Of a stretch of DNA of 64,000 nt, positions 25,339 to 32,473 are shown piece after piece. The notes beneath the pieces were generated by a model. It made no database searches and was not told where the DNA came from. It saw only the letters and a list, made by a program, of their open reading frames with translations. Within the stretch, counting starts at the first letter, position 1. Each line of letters starts with the position of its first letter. The stretch is from contig DATDFB010000035.1 of assembly GCA_036522835.1 (NCBI GenBank), positions 13,700-77,699 on the forward strand. Direction: 5' to 3'. This stretch comes from DATDFB01 sp036522835. GTDB lineage: Bacteria > Acidobacteriota > Thermoanaerobaculia > Gp7-AA8. Made by a program: the position numbers and the translations under genes.

Positions 25339-27231
25339 TCAGGCCAATTTCGCCATCGCCTCTTCGATCTGCTCCGGCGTCGGCATGACCGGCTCGACCA
25401 TCGGGCCGCGGAACCAGTCGTACTCGTTCTCGAGCAGCTTCGTGACCAGGCGATACGACTCCTCGTCGTGGTTATCGAAGACATGCTCGAAGTTGAAGTC
25501 GATGCGCATCCGCGCTTCCTTGCAGAAGACGTCCGCGAGGTCGACCGCGTTCGCGTGCCCCTGCTTCGCCAGCATCGTCGCGTAGCTGATTGCGGCGGAC
25601 ATCGCGAAGAGATCGGTGCCGATGTCGACCAGGCGGAAGAGCACCATCTGCTTTCGCTCCAGCTTGGCCTGGAAGCGCATCATGGCGTGGAAGATCGACC
25701 GCGCCAAGTGCCGCGAGGCGCGCTCGACGTAGCCCATGTGGCCGGAGAGCGTGCCGAACTCGCCGTGCTTCGGGAAGCGCGACCATCCGAGGTACTTCTT
25801 CGGATACCAGGCAGCGTAATGCGCACCGGCTTTCGCGGCGGCGGCGAGCTTCTCGCCCACCGGCGTCTCCGGCAGCAGGATCTTCATGCCGCGCTTCATG
25901 TGCGGGTCGACCGCTTCGCGGGCGATGAAGAGGTGCTGGATCTCGCTCGTCCCTTCGAAGATGCGGTTGATGCGCATGTCGCGCATGATCCGCTCGACTG
26001 GATACCCCTTCTCGCCGCGCTCGCGCAGCGACTGCGCGGTCTCGTAGCCGCGTCCGCCGCGGATCTGCACGAGGTGATCGACGCACTGCCACGCCACCTC
26101 GGTGTTGAAGAGCTTCGCCATGGCCGCCTCGAGGCGGAGATCGACGTCGCCGCGGTCCGCCAGGCCCGACGTCAGCCACACGATCGCTTCCATTGCGAAC
26201 GTGTGCGAGGCCATCCAGGCGATCTTCGCGGCGACGGCTTCATGCTTCGCGATCGGCGCGCCCCACTGTACGCGCTCCAGGCCCCACTCCTTGGCGATAT
26301 CGACCATGCGCCGGCCGATGGCCGCGCAGCCGGCCGGGATCGTCAGGCGGCCGGTGTTCAGCGTGATCAGGGCGAGCTTCAGGCCGAGGCCTTCGCCCCA
26401 GAGGAGATTCTCCTTCGGTACGAAACAGTTGTTGAACTTGATCAGCACGTTGCCGATGCCGCGCAGCCCCATGAACTGGCAGCGGTGCACGATCTCGAAG
26501 CCGGGCGTGTCCGTCTCCAGGATGAACGCGGAGATCTGCTTTTTTTCCTTGCCGTTCACCTTCTTCGGCGGCGTCTGGGCCATGACCACGATGACCTCGG
26601 CCTTGAGGCCGTTCGTGCACCAGAGCTTCTCGCCGTTGAGGATCCATCCTTTACCGTCGGGCGAGGGCGTGGCGGTGGTGGCCATCTTGGCCGGATCGGA
26701 GCCGACGCCCGGCTCCGTCAGCGCGAACGCGGAGACCGCACCCTTGGCAAGGCGCGGCAGGTACTTCTTCTTCTGCTCCTCGGTGCCGAAGAGCTTCAGC
26801 GGCTGCGGCACGCCGATCGACTGATGCGCCGAGAGCCACGCCACCGTCGAGCCGCACCACGTGGCCACGAGGCCGATGGCGCGGTTGTAATTCGTCGCGG
26901 AGAAGCCGAGGCCGCCGTACTCCTTCGGAATCTTCATCCCCCACGCGCCGAGCTCGTTGAAGCCGTCGAAGAGCGAGTAGTCGTACTCGCCCTGCGCATC
27001 GATCTTGTCGGCGTCGACGTTCTCGGCGAGGAAGCGCTCGAGCTTGACGAGGAACTCGTCGGCCTCGGCCTTGTCGGCGGCCGGCTGCTCGGGGAAGGGA
27101 TGGATCAGGTCGGTATTCAGATTGCCTAGGAAAAGCTGGCCGACGAACGACGGCTTTTCCCACTCGGTCTCGCGCGAGGCCTCGGCGACTTCCATCGCCT
27201 CGACGGCGCCCTGTGACTTGACTTCGGCCAT
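25339..27231 (-). CDS. Long-chain acyl-CoA dehydrogenase (VLCAD/ACAD9-like)
   Basis: This 630-aa FAD enzyme catalyses the first step of fatty acid beta-oxidation. The acyl-CoA dehydrogenase signature is ALTEPGVGSDPAKM. The C-terminal domain carries IRGGRGYETAQSLRERGEKG and IFEGTSEIQHLFIAREAV. About 180 extra C-terminal residues match the extended form seen in VLCAD/ACAD9 relatives. ATG 27231 has AGGAG 10 nt upstream. A TetR-type palindrome lies 36 bp before the start. This fits repression that is lifted by acyl-CoA. Confidence 0.93.
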   Translation of the reverse strand: MAEVKSQGAVEAMEVAEASRETEWEKPSFVGQLFLGNLNTDLIHPFPEQPAADKAEADEFLVKLERFLAENVDADKIDAQGEYDYSLFDGFNELGAWGMKIPKEYGGLGFSATNYNRAIGLVATWCGSTVAWLSAHQSIGVPQPLKLFGTEEQKKKYLPRLAKGAVSAFALTEPGVGSDPAKMATTATPSPDGKGWILNGEKLWCTNGLKAEVIVVMAQTPPKKVNGKEKKQISAFILETDTPGFEIVHRCQFMGLRGIGNVLIKFNNCFVPKENLLWGEGLGLKLALITLNTGRLTIPAGCAAIGRRMVDIAKEWGLERVQWGAPIAKHEAVAAKIAWMASHTFAMEAIVWLTSGLADRGDVDLRLEAAMAKLFNTEVAWQCVDHLVQIRGGRGYETAQSLRERGEKGYPVERIMRDMRINRIFEGTSEIQHLFIAREAVDPHMKRGMKILLPETPVGEKLAAAAKAGAHYAAWYPKKYLGWSRFPKHGEFGTLSGHMGYVERASRHLARSIFHAMMRFQAKLERKQMVLFRLVDIGTDLFAMSAAISYATMLAKQGHANAVDLADVFCKEARMRIDFNFEHVFDNHDEESYRLVTKLLENEYDWFRGPMVEPVMPTPEQIEEAMAKLA

Positions 27232-27266
27232 GTTTCGAAACTCCTGGTAGGTAGGTTCGCTCAGTA

Positions 27267-27284
27267 TGAATGAACGCTCATTCA
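27267..27284. promoter_or_regulatory. FadR/TetR-type operator
   Basis: TGAATGAACGCTCATTCA has perfect 7-bp arms (TGAATGA / TCATTCA) around 4 bp. From memory, the Bacillus FadR (TetR family) operator has the same arms and spacing. It lies 36 bp upstream of the acyl-CoA dehydrogenase start and 62 bp upstream of folE. That position fits control of fatty acid oxidation. No TetR gene is in the window. Confidence 0.8.
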
Positions 27285-27345
27285 GTTGTCAATCACCGGG
27301 CCTAAGAATCGCAAAACTCACGCCGGGATTAGACTTTCGCGATTT

Positions 27346-28023
27346 ATGAAGAACACTGCTGCCCTCGCCGTCCGCAAAACAGAGCTCGAAGCGCTCCTCC
27401 ACGACCACGGCCTCCTGACCTCGCCGCGGCCGAGCGTCGACCGCGAGAAGCTCGAAGAGCACCTGCGCGAGGTGCTGCGGCAGTTGCACGTCGACCTGGA
27501 CGACGAGAACCTCCGCGACACGCCGCGGCGGTGGGCGGAGTCGCTGGTGACGATGACGAGCGGCTACGACTTCACGGACGTGAAGAAGCTGACCACGCTC
27601 TTTCGCAAGGCGTGCTCGGCGGCGGACGAGAACTGCCAGAACCTGGTGGTGGTGGGGGGGACGTACAAGACGCTCTGCGCGCACCACATCCTGCCGTTCT
27701 TCGGGCAGTTCATCGTCGGCTACATCCCGGAGAAGATGATCATCGGCGCCTCGAAGATTCCGCGGGTGGTGGAGGTGCACATGCGCAGGCTGCAGTCGCA
27801 GGAGCACCTCGCGCACGACGTGGCCGACACGATCCAGCGCATCCTCGAGCCGCGCGGCATCGCCGTGTGGATGGGCGGCCTGCACCTCTGCATGGTGATG
27901 CGCGGAGTGGAGCAGGAGAGCTCGTTCATGGAGACGAACGTGCTGCGCGGGGAGTTTTTGGAGGATGAGCGGACCCGCCAGGAGTTCATGTCGATCGTGA
28001 ACCGGCGGGGGCAGCGGGGCTGA
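27346..28023 (+). CDS. folE: GTP cyclohydrolase I
   Basis: This 225-aa enzyme converts GTP to 7,8-dihydroneopterin triphosphate, the first step of tetrahydrofolate synthesis. The zinc and active-site motif CAHHILPFFG and GGLHLCMVMRGVEQESSFMET (shown by its core HLCMVMRGVEQ) are intact, as is QEHLAHDVADTI. The N-terminal 45 residues are less conserved. ATG 27346 is chosen because the earlier in-frame start lies close to the operator. A family B repeat begins one base after the TGA. Confidence 0.93.
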   Translation: MKNTAALAVRKTELEALLHDHGLLTSPRPSVDREKLEEHLREVLRQLHVDLDDENLRDTPRRWAESLVTMTSGYDFTDVKKLTTLFRKACSAADENCQNLVVVGGTYKTLCAHHILPFFGQFIVGYIPEKMIIGASKIPRVVEVHMRRLQSQEHLAHDVADTIQRILEPRGIAVWMGGLHLCMVMRGVEQESSFMETNVLRGEFLEDERTRQEFMSIVNRRGQRG

Positions 28024-28082
28024 TGTGGAGTGCGCCGGCCATGCCGGCGCTCTGACAGCGGCGGCATGGCCGCCGCACTCCA
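28024..28082. repeat. Family B palindromic element after folE
   Basis: 59 bp are identical to the copy at 21277-21335. It starts right after the folE stop and ends 30 bp before the -35 box of the next gene. It could act as a folE terminator or RNA 3' stabiliser. No T-tract follows. Confidence 0.92.
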
Positions 28083-28111
28083 GATGTAACACTCTGGCAT
28101 CCCCTCACCCC

Positions 28112-28140
28112 TTGACGAATATCGCAATCAGCAATATATT
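28112..28140 (+). promoter_or_regulatory. Sigma70-type promoter of the XRE regulator, near-leaderless
   Basis: TTGACG (28112-28117) and TATATT (28135-28140) are separated by exactly 17 bp. The ATG of the regulator lies at 28151, so transcription would begin about 3-4 bases before the start codon. No Shine-Dalgarno sequence can fit, which implies leaderless translation. Confidence 0.78.
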
Positions 28141-28142
28141 GC
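28131..28142. promoter_or_regulatory. Palindrome over the -10 box, probable operator
   Basis: GCAATATATTGC is a perfect 12-bp palindrome covering the -10 box. A further GCAATC half-site lies at 28124. Binding here would block RNA polymerase. The HTH protein encoded just downstream is the natural candidate (autorepression), which is inference. Confidence 0.6.
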
Positions 28143-28150
28143 AATCCGCC

Positions 28151-28654
28151 ATGACTCTCGGCGAGAAGATCGCTCGGTTGCGCGTCCTCGAAGGCACCGC
28201 CCGAGGGCTGGGGCGGGAGATGACGCAGACCGAGGTCTCCAACGCCATCCGGGATGAGCTGGGAGGGCGGATCAGCCAGTCCTACCTCTCCCAGATCGAG
28301 AACGGGGCACGGCTGCACCTCACCAGCGGGACGCGGCAGGTGCTCGCGCGCTTCTTCAAGATTCACCCCGGATATCTCGTGGACGATCTCGAAGATCACC
28401 ACCTGACCATCCGGCCGCGGCACGACGTCGACGAGAAGCTCGACCTCTGGCTCGTCGACGGCGCCGAGGAGTTCCGCGCCGACCCGGAGCTGAGCCGGGC
28501 GCTCCTGGCCATCGCCAAGCACGAGCGCTCCCGCGACTGCCTCCTCCTTCTCGCTGCCATCGTCGAGAACAACGTCCTCATCGACCGCCTGATCGAGCGG
28601 CTCGCGCCGGCGCCGCAACCGCGCCGCCGCCGCCGCAACATGCTGGAGCGCTAG
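28151..28654 (+). CDS. XRE-family helix-turn-helix regulator
   Basis: This 167-aa protein has an N-terminal HTH: MTQTEVSNAI as first helix and SQSYLSQIENGARLH as recognition helix, with typical spacing. The XRE domain covers about residues 1-85. A helical domain follows (residues 100-150) with an Arg-rich tail (PQPRRRRRNMLER). It is followed after 5 bp by the NfeD/flotillin pair and may control it. The leaderless promoter with a palindrome over its -10 box suggests autoregulation. Confidence 0.85.
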   Translation: MTLGEKIARLRVLEGTARGLGREMTQTEVSNAIRDELGGRISQSYLSQIENGARLHLTSGTRQVLARFFKIHPGYLVDDLEDHHLTIRPRHDVDEKLDLWLVDGAEEFRADPELSRALLAIAKHERSRDCLLLLAAIVENNVLIDRLIERLAPAPQPRRRRRNMLER

Positions 28655-28659
28655 CGAAT

Positions 28660-29223
28660 ATGGCGACTCTCTTCCTCATCTGCTTTCTCGTCGGCGTCGG
28701 TGTCAGTGCCGTCTCGCTCTTCGCGAGCTTTCTGCACCTGCACCACGGCGGCCACGTTCACTTCAACGGCCACGGCCACGCGAACGCGCTGCTCAAGCAC
28801 GGCAGCGAGTGGTTCGGGAGCCTCTTCAATCTCGCCGCCATCACCATGTTCCTGGCCTGGTTCGGCGGCGTCGGGCTGCTGCTCGAAGAGGCCACCACGC
28901 TCGCCCTCGCGCCGATCGTGGTCATCGCCGGCGGCGCCGGCTTCACCGGCGGCGCGACCATCGTGCGCATCATGCGCGCGCTGCGCCGGCGCGAGCGGCC
29001 GCTCGAGCCGATTCAGCTCGTCGGCGCCATCGGCAAGCTGACGATCCCGATCCGCGAAGGCGGCACCGGCGAGATCGTCTACACCATCGACGGCACGCGC
29101 CGCGTCTCCGGCGCGCGCGCCGATGACCGCCGCGCCATCCCGCGCGATACCGAGGTGGTCATCACGCGCTACGACAAAGGAATCGCCTACGTCTGCGAGT
29201 TCGATCGCATGATCGCCCGCTAG
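28660..29223 (+). CDS. NfeD-like membrane protein with OB-fold tail
   Basis: This 187-aa protein has a first membrane helix (ATLFLICFLVGVGVSAVSLF), a His-rich loop (HLHHGGHVHFNGHGHAN) and a second hydrophobic hairpin (FNLAAITMFLAWFGGVGLLL, ALAPIVVIAGGAGF). The C-terminal domain of about 75 residues (GAIGKLTIPIREGGTGEIVY) is OB-like as in NfeD. NfeD proteins pair with flotillins in membrane microdomains, and a flotillin gene follows 17 bp later. The His-rich loop could bind metal; this is not proven. Confidence 0.82.
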   Translation: MATLFLICFLVGVGVSAVSLFASFLHLHHGGHVHFNGHGHANALLKHGSEWFGSLFNLAAITMFLAWFGGVGLLLEEATTLALAPIVVIAGGAGFTGGATIVRIMRALRRRERPLEPIQLVGAIGKLTIPIREGGTGEIVYTIDGTRRVSGARADDRRAIPRDTEVVITRYDKGIAYVCEFDRMIAR

Positions 29224-29240
29224 GGCAGAAAGAGAGTCCC

Positions 29241-30713
29241 ATGCTCACCCACATCTCAACGTTAATGATCAGTGGCGGCATCGTCTTCGTCGTCTTCGTG
29301 ATGGTCACGGGTTTCGTCCGCGCCTTCCGCAAGGCCGGCCCGCACGAAGCGCTCGTGGTCTACGGCCTCGGCGGCAAGCGCGTGATCACCGGCGGCGGCT
29401 CGATCATCTGGCCGCTCGTCGAAACCTACCGCACGCTCTCGCTCGAGCTGATGTCGTTTGACGTCGCGCCGCAGCAGAACCTCTACACGAAGCAGGGCGT
29501 GGCCGTGACGGTCGAGGCGGTCGCGCAGATCAAGGTGAAATCCGACAAAGTCTCCGTCGAGACCGCGGCCGAGCAGTTCCTCAGCAAGACGCCGCAGCAG
29601 CGCGAGGGGCTCATCCGCCTGGTCATGGAAGGGCACCTGCGCGGCATCATCGGCCAGCTCACGGTCGAGGAGATCGTCAAGCAGCCGGAGATGGTCGCCG
29701 ACCGCATGCGCTCCACGTGCGCCGAGGACATGAACAAGATGGGCCTCGAGGTCATCTCGTTCACGATCAAGGAAGTGCGCGACAAGAACGATTACATCGC
29801 CAACATGGGCCGGCCGGACATCGTCCGCATCAAGATGGAGGCGGACGTCGCCCAGGCCGAGGCCGAGCGCGACACCGCCATCAAGCGCGCCCAGGCGCAG
29901 CGCGAGGCCGCCATCGCCCAGGCCGATGCCGACAAGCAGCGCGTGCTCGCCCAGACGCTCTCGCAGGCCGCGCAGGCCGAGGCCGAGCGCGACCTCGAGG
30001 TGAAGAAGGCGCAGTACAACGAGATCGTGAAGCGCCAGCAGGCCCAGGCCGACAAGGCGTACGAGATCCAGAGCCAGGTGATGCAGCAGCAGGTCACCGC
30101 GGAATCCGTGCGCGTCATGCAGATCGAGAAAGAGGCCCAGGTCAAAGTGCAGGAGGCCGAGATCCAGCGTCACGAGAAGGAGCTGATCGCGTCGGTGCTG
30201 AAGGGCGCCGAGATCGAGCGCGCCCGCATCGAGACGCTCGCCGCGGCCGAGCGCCAGCGCCTCATCGCCGAGGCCGAGGGCCGCGCGGTATCGCTGCGCG
30301 CGCAGGGCGAGGCGGAGGCGGAGATCATCTTCAAGAAGGGCGAAGCCGAGGCGAAGGCGATGAACGTCAAAGCCGAGGCCTACCAGGAGTGGAACCAGGC
30401 CGCCGTCGTCGACAAGCTGATCACCGGCCTGCCCGAGGTCGTGAAGGCGCTGGCCTCGCCGCTCGCCAATATCGACAAGATCACCGTCGTCTCCACCGGC
30501 GACGCCCACACCGCCGGCGCGCACAAGATCACCGGCGACATGACGGCCATTGCCGCGCAGGTGCCGGCGCTCTTCGAGGCGCTCTCGGGGATGCAGATGT
30601 CGGATCTGCTGGCGAAGGTTCGCCTGATCGGCGACAAGCCGGCGAAAGCGGAAACGGCAGCGGTGGTCCCGCCTACGGCGCCGAAACTCCCGGTCACGCA
30701 GCCAAAGGCGTAA
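29241..30713 (+). CDS. Flotillin-like SPFH-domain protein
   Basis: This 490-aa protein has an N-terminal membrane segment (MISGGIVFVVFVMVTGFV), the SPFH domain (about residues 30-200) and a long coiled coil rich in EA/AE repeats (AEAERDTAIKRAQAQREAA, LAAAERQRLIAEAEGRAV). The C-terminus is Ala/Pro-rich. Flotillins scaffold ordered membrane domains and form oligomers through the coiled coil. With the NfeD-like protein upstream it forms the usual two-gene unit. GAAAGAGAG before ATG 29241 is a weak ribosome site. Confidence 0.92.
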   Translation: MLTHISTLMISGGIVFVVFVMVTGFVRAFRKAGPHEALVVYGLGGKRVITGGGSIIWPLVETYRTLSLELMSFDVAPQQNLYTKQGVAVTVEAVAQIKVKSDKVSVETAAEQFLSKTPQQREGLIRLVMEGHLRGIIGQLTVEEIVKQPEMVADRMRSTCAEDMNKMGLEVISFTIKEVRDKNDYIANMGRPDIVRIKMEADVAQAEAERDTAIKRAQAQREAAIAQADADKQRVLAQTLSQAAQAEAERDLEVKKAQYNEIVKRQQAQADKAYEIQSQVMQQQVTAESVRVMQIEKEAQVKVQEAEIQRHEKELIASVLKGAEIERARIETLAAAERQRLIAEAEGRAVSLRAQGEAEAEIIFKKGEAEAKAMNVKAEAYQEWNQAAVVDKLITGLPEVVKALASPLANIDKITVVSTGDAHTAGAHKITGDMTAIAAQVPALFEALSGMQMSDLLAKVRLIGDKPAKAETAAVVPPTAPKLPVTQPKA

Positions 30714-30721
30714 GATTTACC

Positions 30722-30749
30722 GGAGGGCAGGCATGAGTGCCTGTCCTCC
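30722..30749. repeat. Family C palindrome before lepB
   Basis: GGAGGGCAGGC and GCCTGTCCTCC form 11-bp arms with one mismatch around ATGAGT. Same type as the palindrome inside lhr at 10871. It lies between flotillin (stop 30713) and lepB (start 30767). Confidence 0.85.
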
Positions 30750-30766
30750 ATTGTTCCCTGCCTGCG

Positions 30767-31432
30767 ATGAACGCCAAAAAAGCCCTCCACGAGATCAAGG
30801 TCTTCCTCGTGATGATCCTGGTGATCAGCTCGCTCCGCTCGGCGCTGGCCGACTGGAACGACGTCCCGACCGGCTCGATGAAGCCGACGATCCAGGAAGG
30901 CGACCGCGTGGTGGTGAACAAGCTCGCCTACGACCTCAAAATCCCGTTCACGACGATCGAGGTGGCGAAGTGGAGCGACCCGAAGCACGGCGACATCGTC
31001 GTGCTCTTCTCCCCCGAGGACGGCGTACGGCTGGTCAAGCGCGTCGTGGCCTTGCCGGGAGACCGGATCGAGATGCGCGACGAGCAGCTCTTCGTCAACG
31101 GCCAGGCGGCGCAGTGGACGCCGATCGGCACCGCTCATGACCCGATGCAGGGGCAGGTGACGATTCTCGAAGAGTCGCTCACCGGGAAGACGCACAAGGT
31201 GATGCTGACGCCGGCCATGCGCAGCGAGCGCGCGACGTTCGGCCCGCAGGTCGTGCCGGCCGGCTACTACTTCGTGATGGGCGACAACCGCGACAACAGC
31301 AAGGACAGCCGCTACATCGGCTTCATCGAGCGGCGGCGGATCGTCGGGAAGGCGATGGCGGTGGCGTTCTCGCTCGACCGCTCGCACTACTTCATCCCGC
31401 GGCTCGACCGCTTTTTCAAGGGAATCGACTAG
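30767..31432 (+). CDS. lepB: Signal peptidase I
   Basis: This 221-aa protein has one N-terminal membrane helix (VFLVMILVISSLRSAL), so the catalytic domain faces the periplasm. Catalytic Ser37 lies in VPTGSMKPTI and general base Lys91 in RLVKRVVALPGD; GDNRDNSKDSR closes the family signature. It cleaves Sec and Tat signal peptides. Only one membrane helix is seen, against two in the E. coli enzyme. ATG 30767 follows the family C palindrome by 17 bp. Confidence 0.95.
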   Translation: MNAKKALHEIKVFLVMILVISSLRSALADWNDVPTGSMKPTIQEGDRVVVNKLAYDLKIPFTTIEVAKWSDPKHGDIVVLFSPEDGVRLVKRVVALPGDRIEMRDEQLFVNGQAAQWTPIGTAHDPMQGQVTILEESLTGKTHKVMLTPAMRSERATFGPQVVPAGYYFVMGDNRDNSKDSRYIGFIERRRIVGKAMAVAFSLDRSHYFIPRLDRFFKGID

Positions 31433-31452
31433 GCAGACCGTACCGTTCTGCC
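31432..31452 (+). terminator. Short hairpin at the lepB stop
   Basis: GGCAGA and TCTGCC form a 6-bp stem around 9 nt, starting at the last base of the lepB stop codon. No T-tract follows, so ending of transcription here is uncertain. Confidence 0.35.
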
Positions 31453-31486
31453 AGGCGGTAAATCCAAAGGAGGGACGCAAATCACA

Positions 31487-31993
31487 ATGCGAACGATGGT
31501 TGCAGCACTCGCCGTCACGGTCTTCACGGCCGGAATGGCGCAGGCGCAGTACAAACCGGCGCCGCCGACAGCAGCGGCGAACCCGAACGGCTCACCGGTT
31601 CAGATCATCCCGGCGCAGCAGGGGCAGCCGAAGCTCCAGCCGACGCCCGAGCAGTCGCTCGAAAGCGCCAAGCGCATCACGCGCGAAGACGCCCAGAAGA
31701 TGGTGAAAGAGGGGAAGGCGGTTTACATCGATGTACGAGGGAAAGATCAGTACGACATCGCCCACATCCCCGGCGCGATCAACATTCCGCTCGGTGAGCT
31801 TCAGAATCGGTGGCGGGACCTGCCCGTGGGCAAGTACCTGATCACCTACTGTGCTTGAACGGCCGAGCACACGAGCGCCGGTGCGGTGCTCCAAATGAAC
31901 GCTCACAACATCAAGAACGCCGCCGCCCTGCTCGGCGGCTGGCACGGATGGCAGGACGCGAAACTGCCGACCGTATCGACACCCAAGAAGTGA
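31487..31993 (+). CDS. Exported rhodanese-domain protein, probable selenoprotein (in-frame UGA)
   Basis: ATG 31487 has AGGAGG upstream and a signal peptide (MRTMVAALAVTVFTAGMAQA). A rhodanese domain follows (YIDVRGKDQYDIAHIPGAIN). It reaches LITYCA and then an in-frame TGA at codon 124 (31856-31858). The same frame continues with TAEHTSAGAVLQM and LLGGWHGW to TGA 31991-31993, which is the normal end of a rhodanese (168 aa). In relatives the motif is YCxCPxEHTSA, so UGA replaces the second cysteine. A hairpin at bacterial SECIS spacing follows. A terminator-like hairpin lies 2 bp after the distal stop, not the proximal one. I infer selenocysteine insertion. A Cys-to-stop mutation (TGC to TGA) is the alternative. 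Rhodaneses transfer sulfane sulfur; here the site would be periplasmic. Confidence 0.72.
31865..31891 (+). promoter_or_regulatory. Candidate bacterial SECIS hairpin
   Basis: Starting 6 nt after the in-frame UGA, GAGCAC (31865-31870) pairs perfectly with GTGCTC (31886-31891). An inner CGC/GCG stem carries a CGGT loop, after a one-sided 5-nt bulge. The apical GGU lies 22-24 nt after the UGA, close to the position of the GGU loop in E. coli fdhF. The hairpin lies in coding sequence, as bacterial SECIS elements do. Confidence 0.6.
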
Positions 31994-31995
31994 AC

Positions 31996-32023
31996 CGACG
32001 GCCCGGAGCGATCCGGGCCGTCG
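31996..32023 (+). terminator. Strong hairpin after the rhodanese gene
   Basis: CGACGGCCCGG and CCGGGCCGTCG form a perfect 11-bp stem with a 6-nt loop. It begins 2 bp after the distal rhodanese stop (31993). It lacks a T-tract. Its position supports 31993 as the true gene end. Confidence 0.6.
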
Positions 32024-32039
32024 CATATTGGAGGAGACG

Positions 32040-32411
32040 ATGGCCCAACACGTTCGCATCCTGGCCTGGCTCTTCGTCGTCTACGGCGGGCTGCTGCTGC
32101 TCGTCGGCGTCGTGGCCGGCTTCTTCATCTTCGGCGGCGGCATGATCTCCGGCGATCGCACGGCGATGCTGGCCACCGGCGGCGTTGCGATCTTCATCGT
32201 CTGCCTCCTCTTCCTCTTCTCCGTGCCGAATCTCATCGCCGCCTGGGGCCTGTTCCGCTTCCAGCCGTGGGCGCGTATTCTGGCGATCATCCTCGGCTGT
32301 CTGCACCTCTTCAGCTTCCCGTTCGGCACGGCGCTGGGCGTGTACACGCTGTGGGTGCTGCTGTCGGCACCGACGCAACCGCTGTTTACGCCGTATGCAA
32401 CGCAGCAGTGA
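32040..32411 (+). CDS. Small integral membrane protein, 123 aa
   Basis: ATG 32040 has GGAGGAG 6 nt upstream. That site decides against the TTG at 32028. Four hydrophobic segments are visible: ILAWLFVVYGGLLLLVGVVA, LATGGVAIFIVCLLFLFSV, ARILAIILGCLHLFSF and FGTALGVYTLWVLL. The protein ends in a short polar tail. Function unknown; similar small multi-pass proteins are common in Acidobacteriota-like genomes. Confidence 0.78.
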   Translation: MAQHVRILAWLFVVYGGLLLLVGVVAGFFIFGGGMISGDRTAMLATGGVAIFIVCLLFLFSVPNLIAAWGLFRFQPWARILAIILGCLHLFSFPFGTALGVYTLWVLLSAPTQPLFTPYATQQ

Positions 32412-32473
32412 AGTGTAACGAGCCAGAGAACTTGGGCGGACTGGTCCGCGTCTTGCGATCTCGCGATGCCGTT

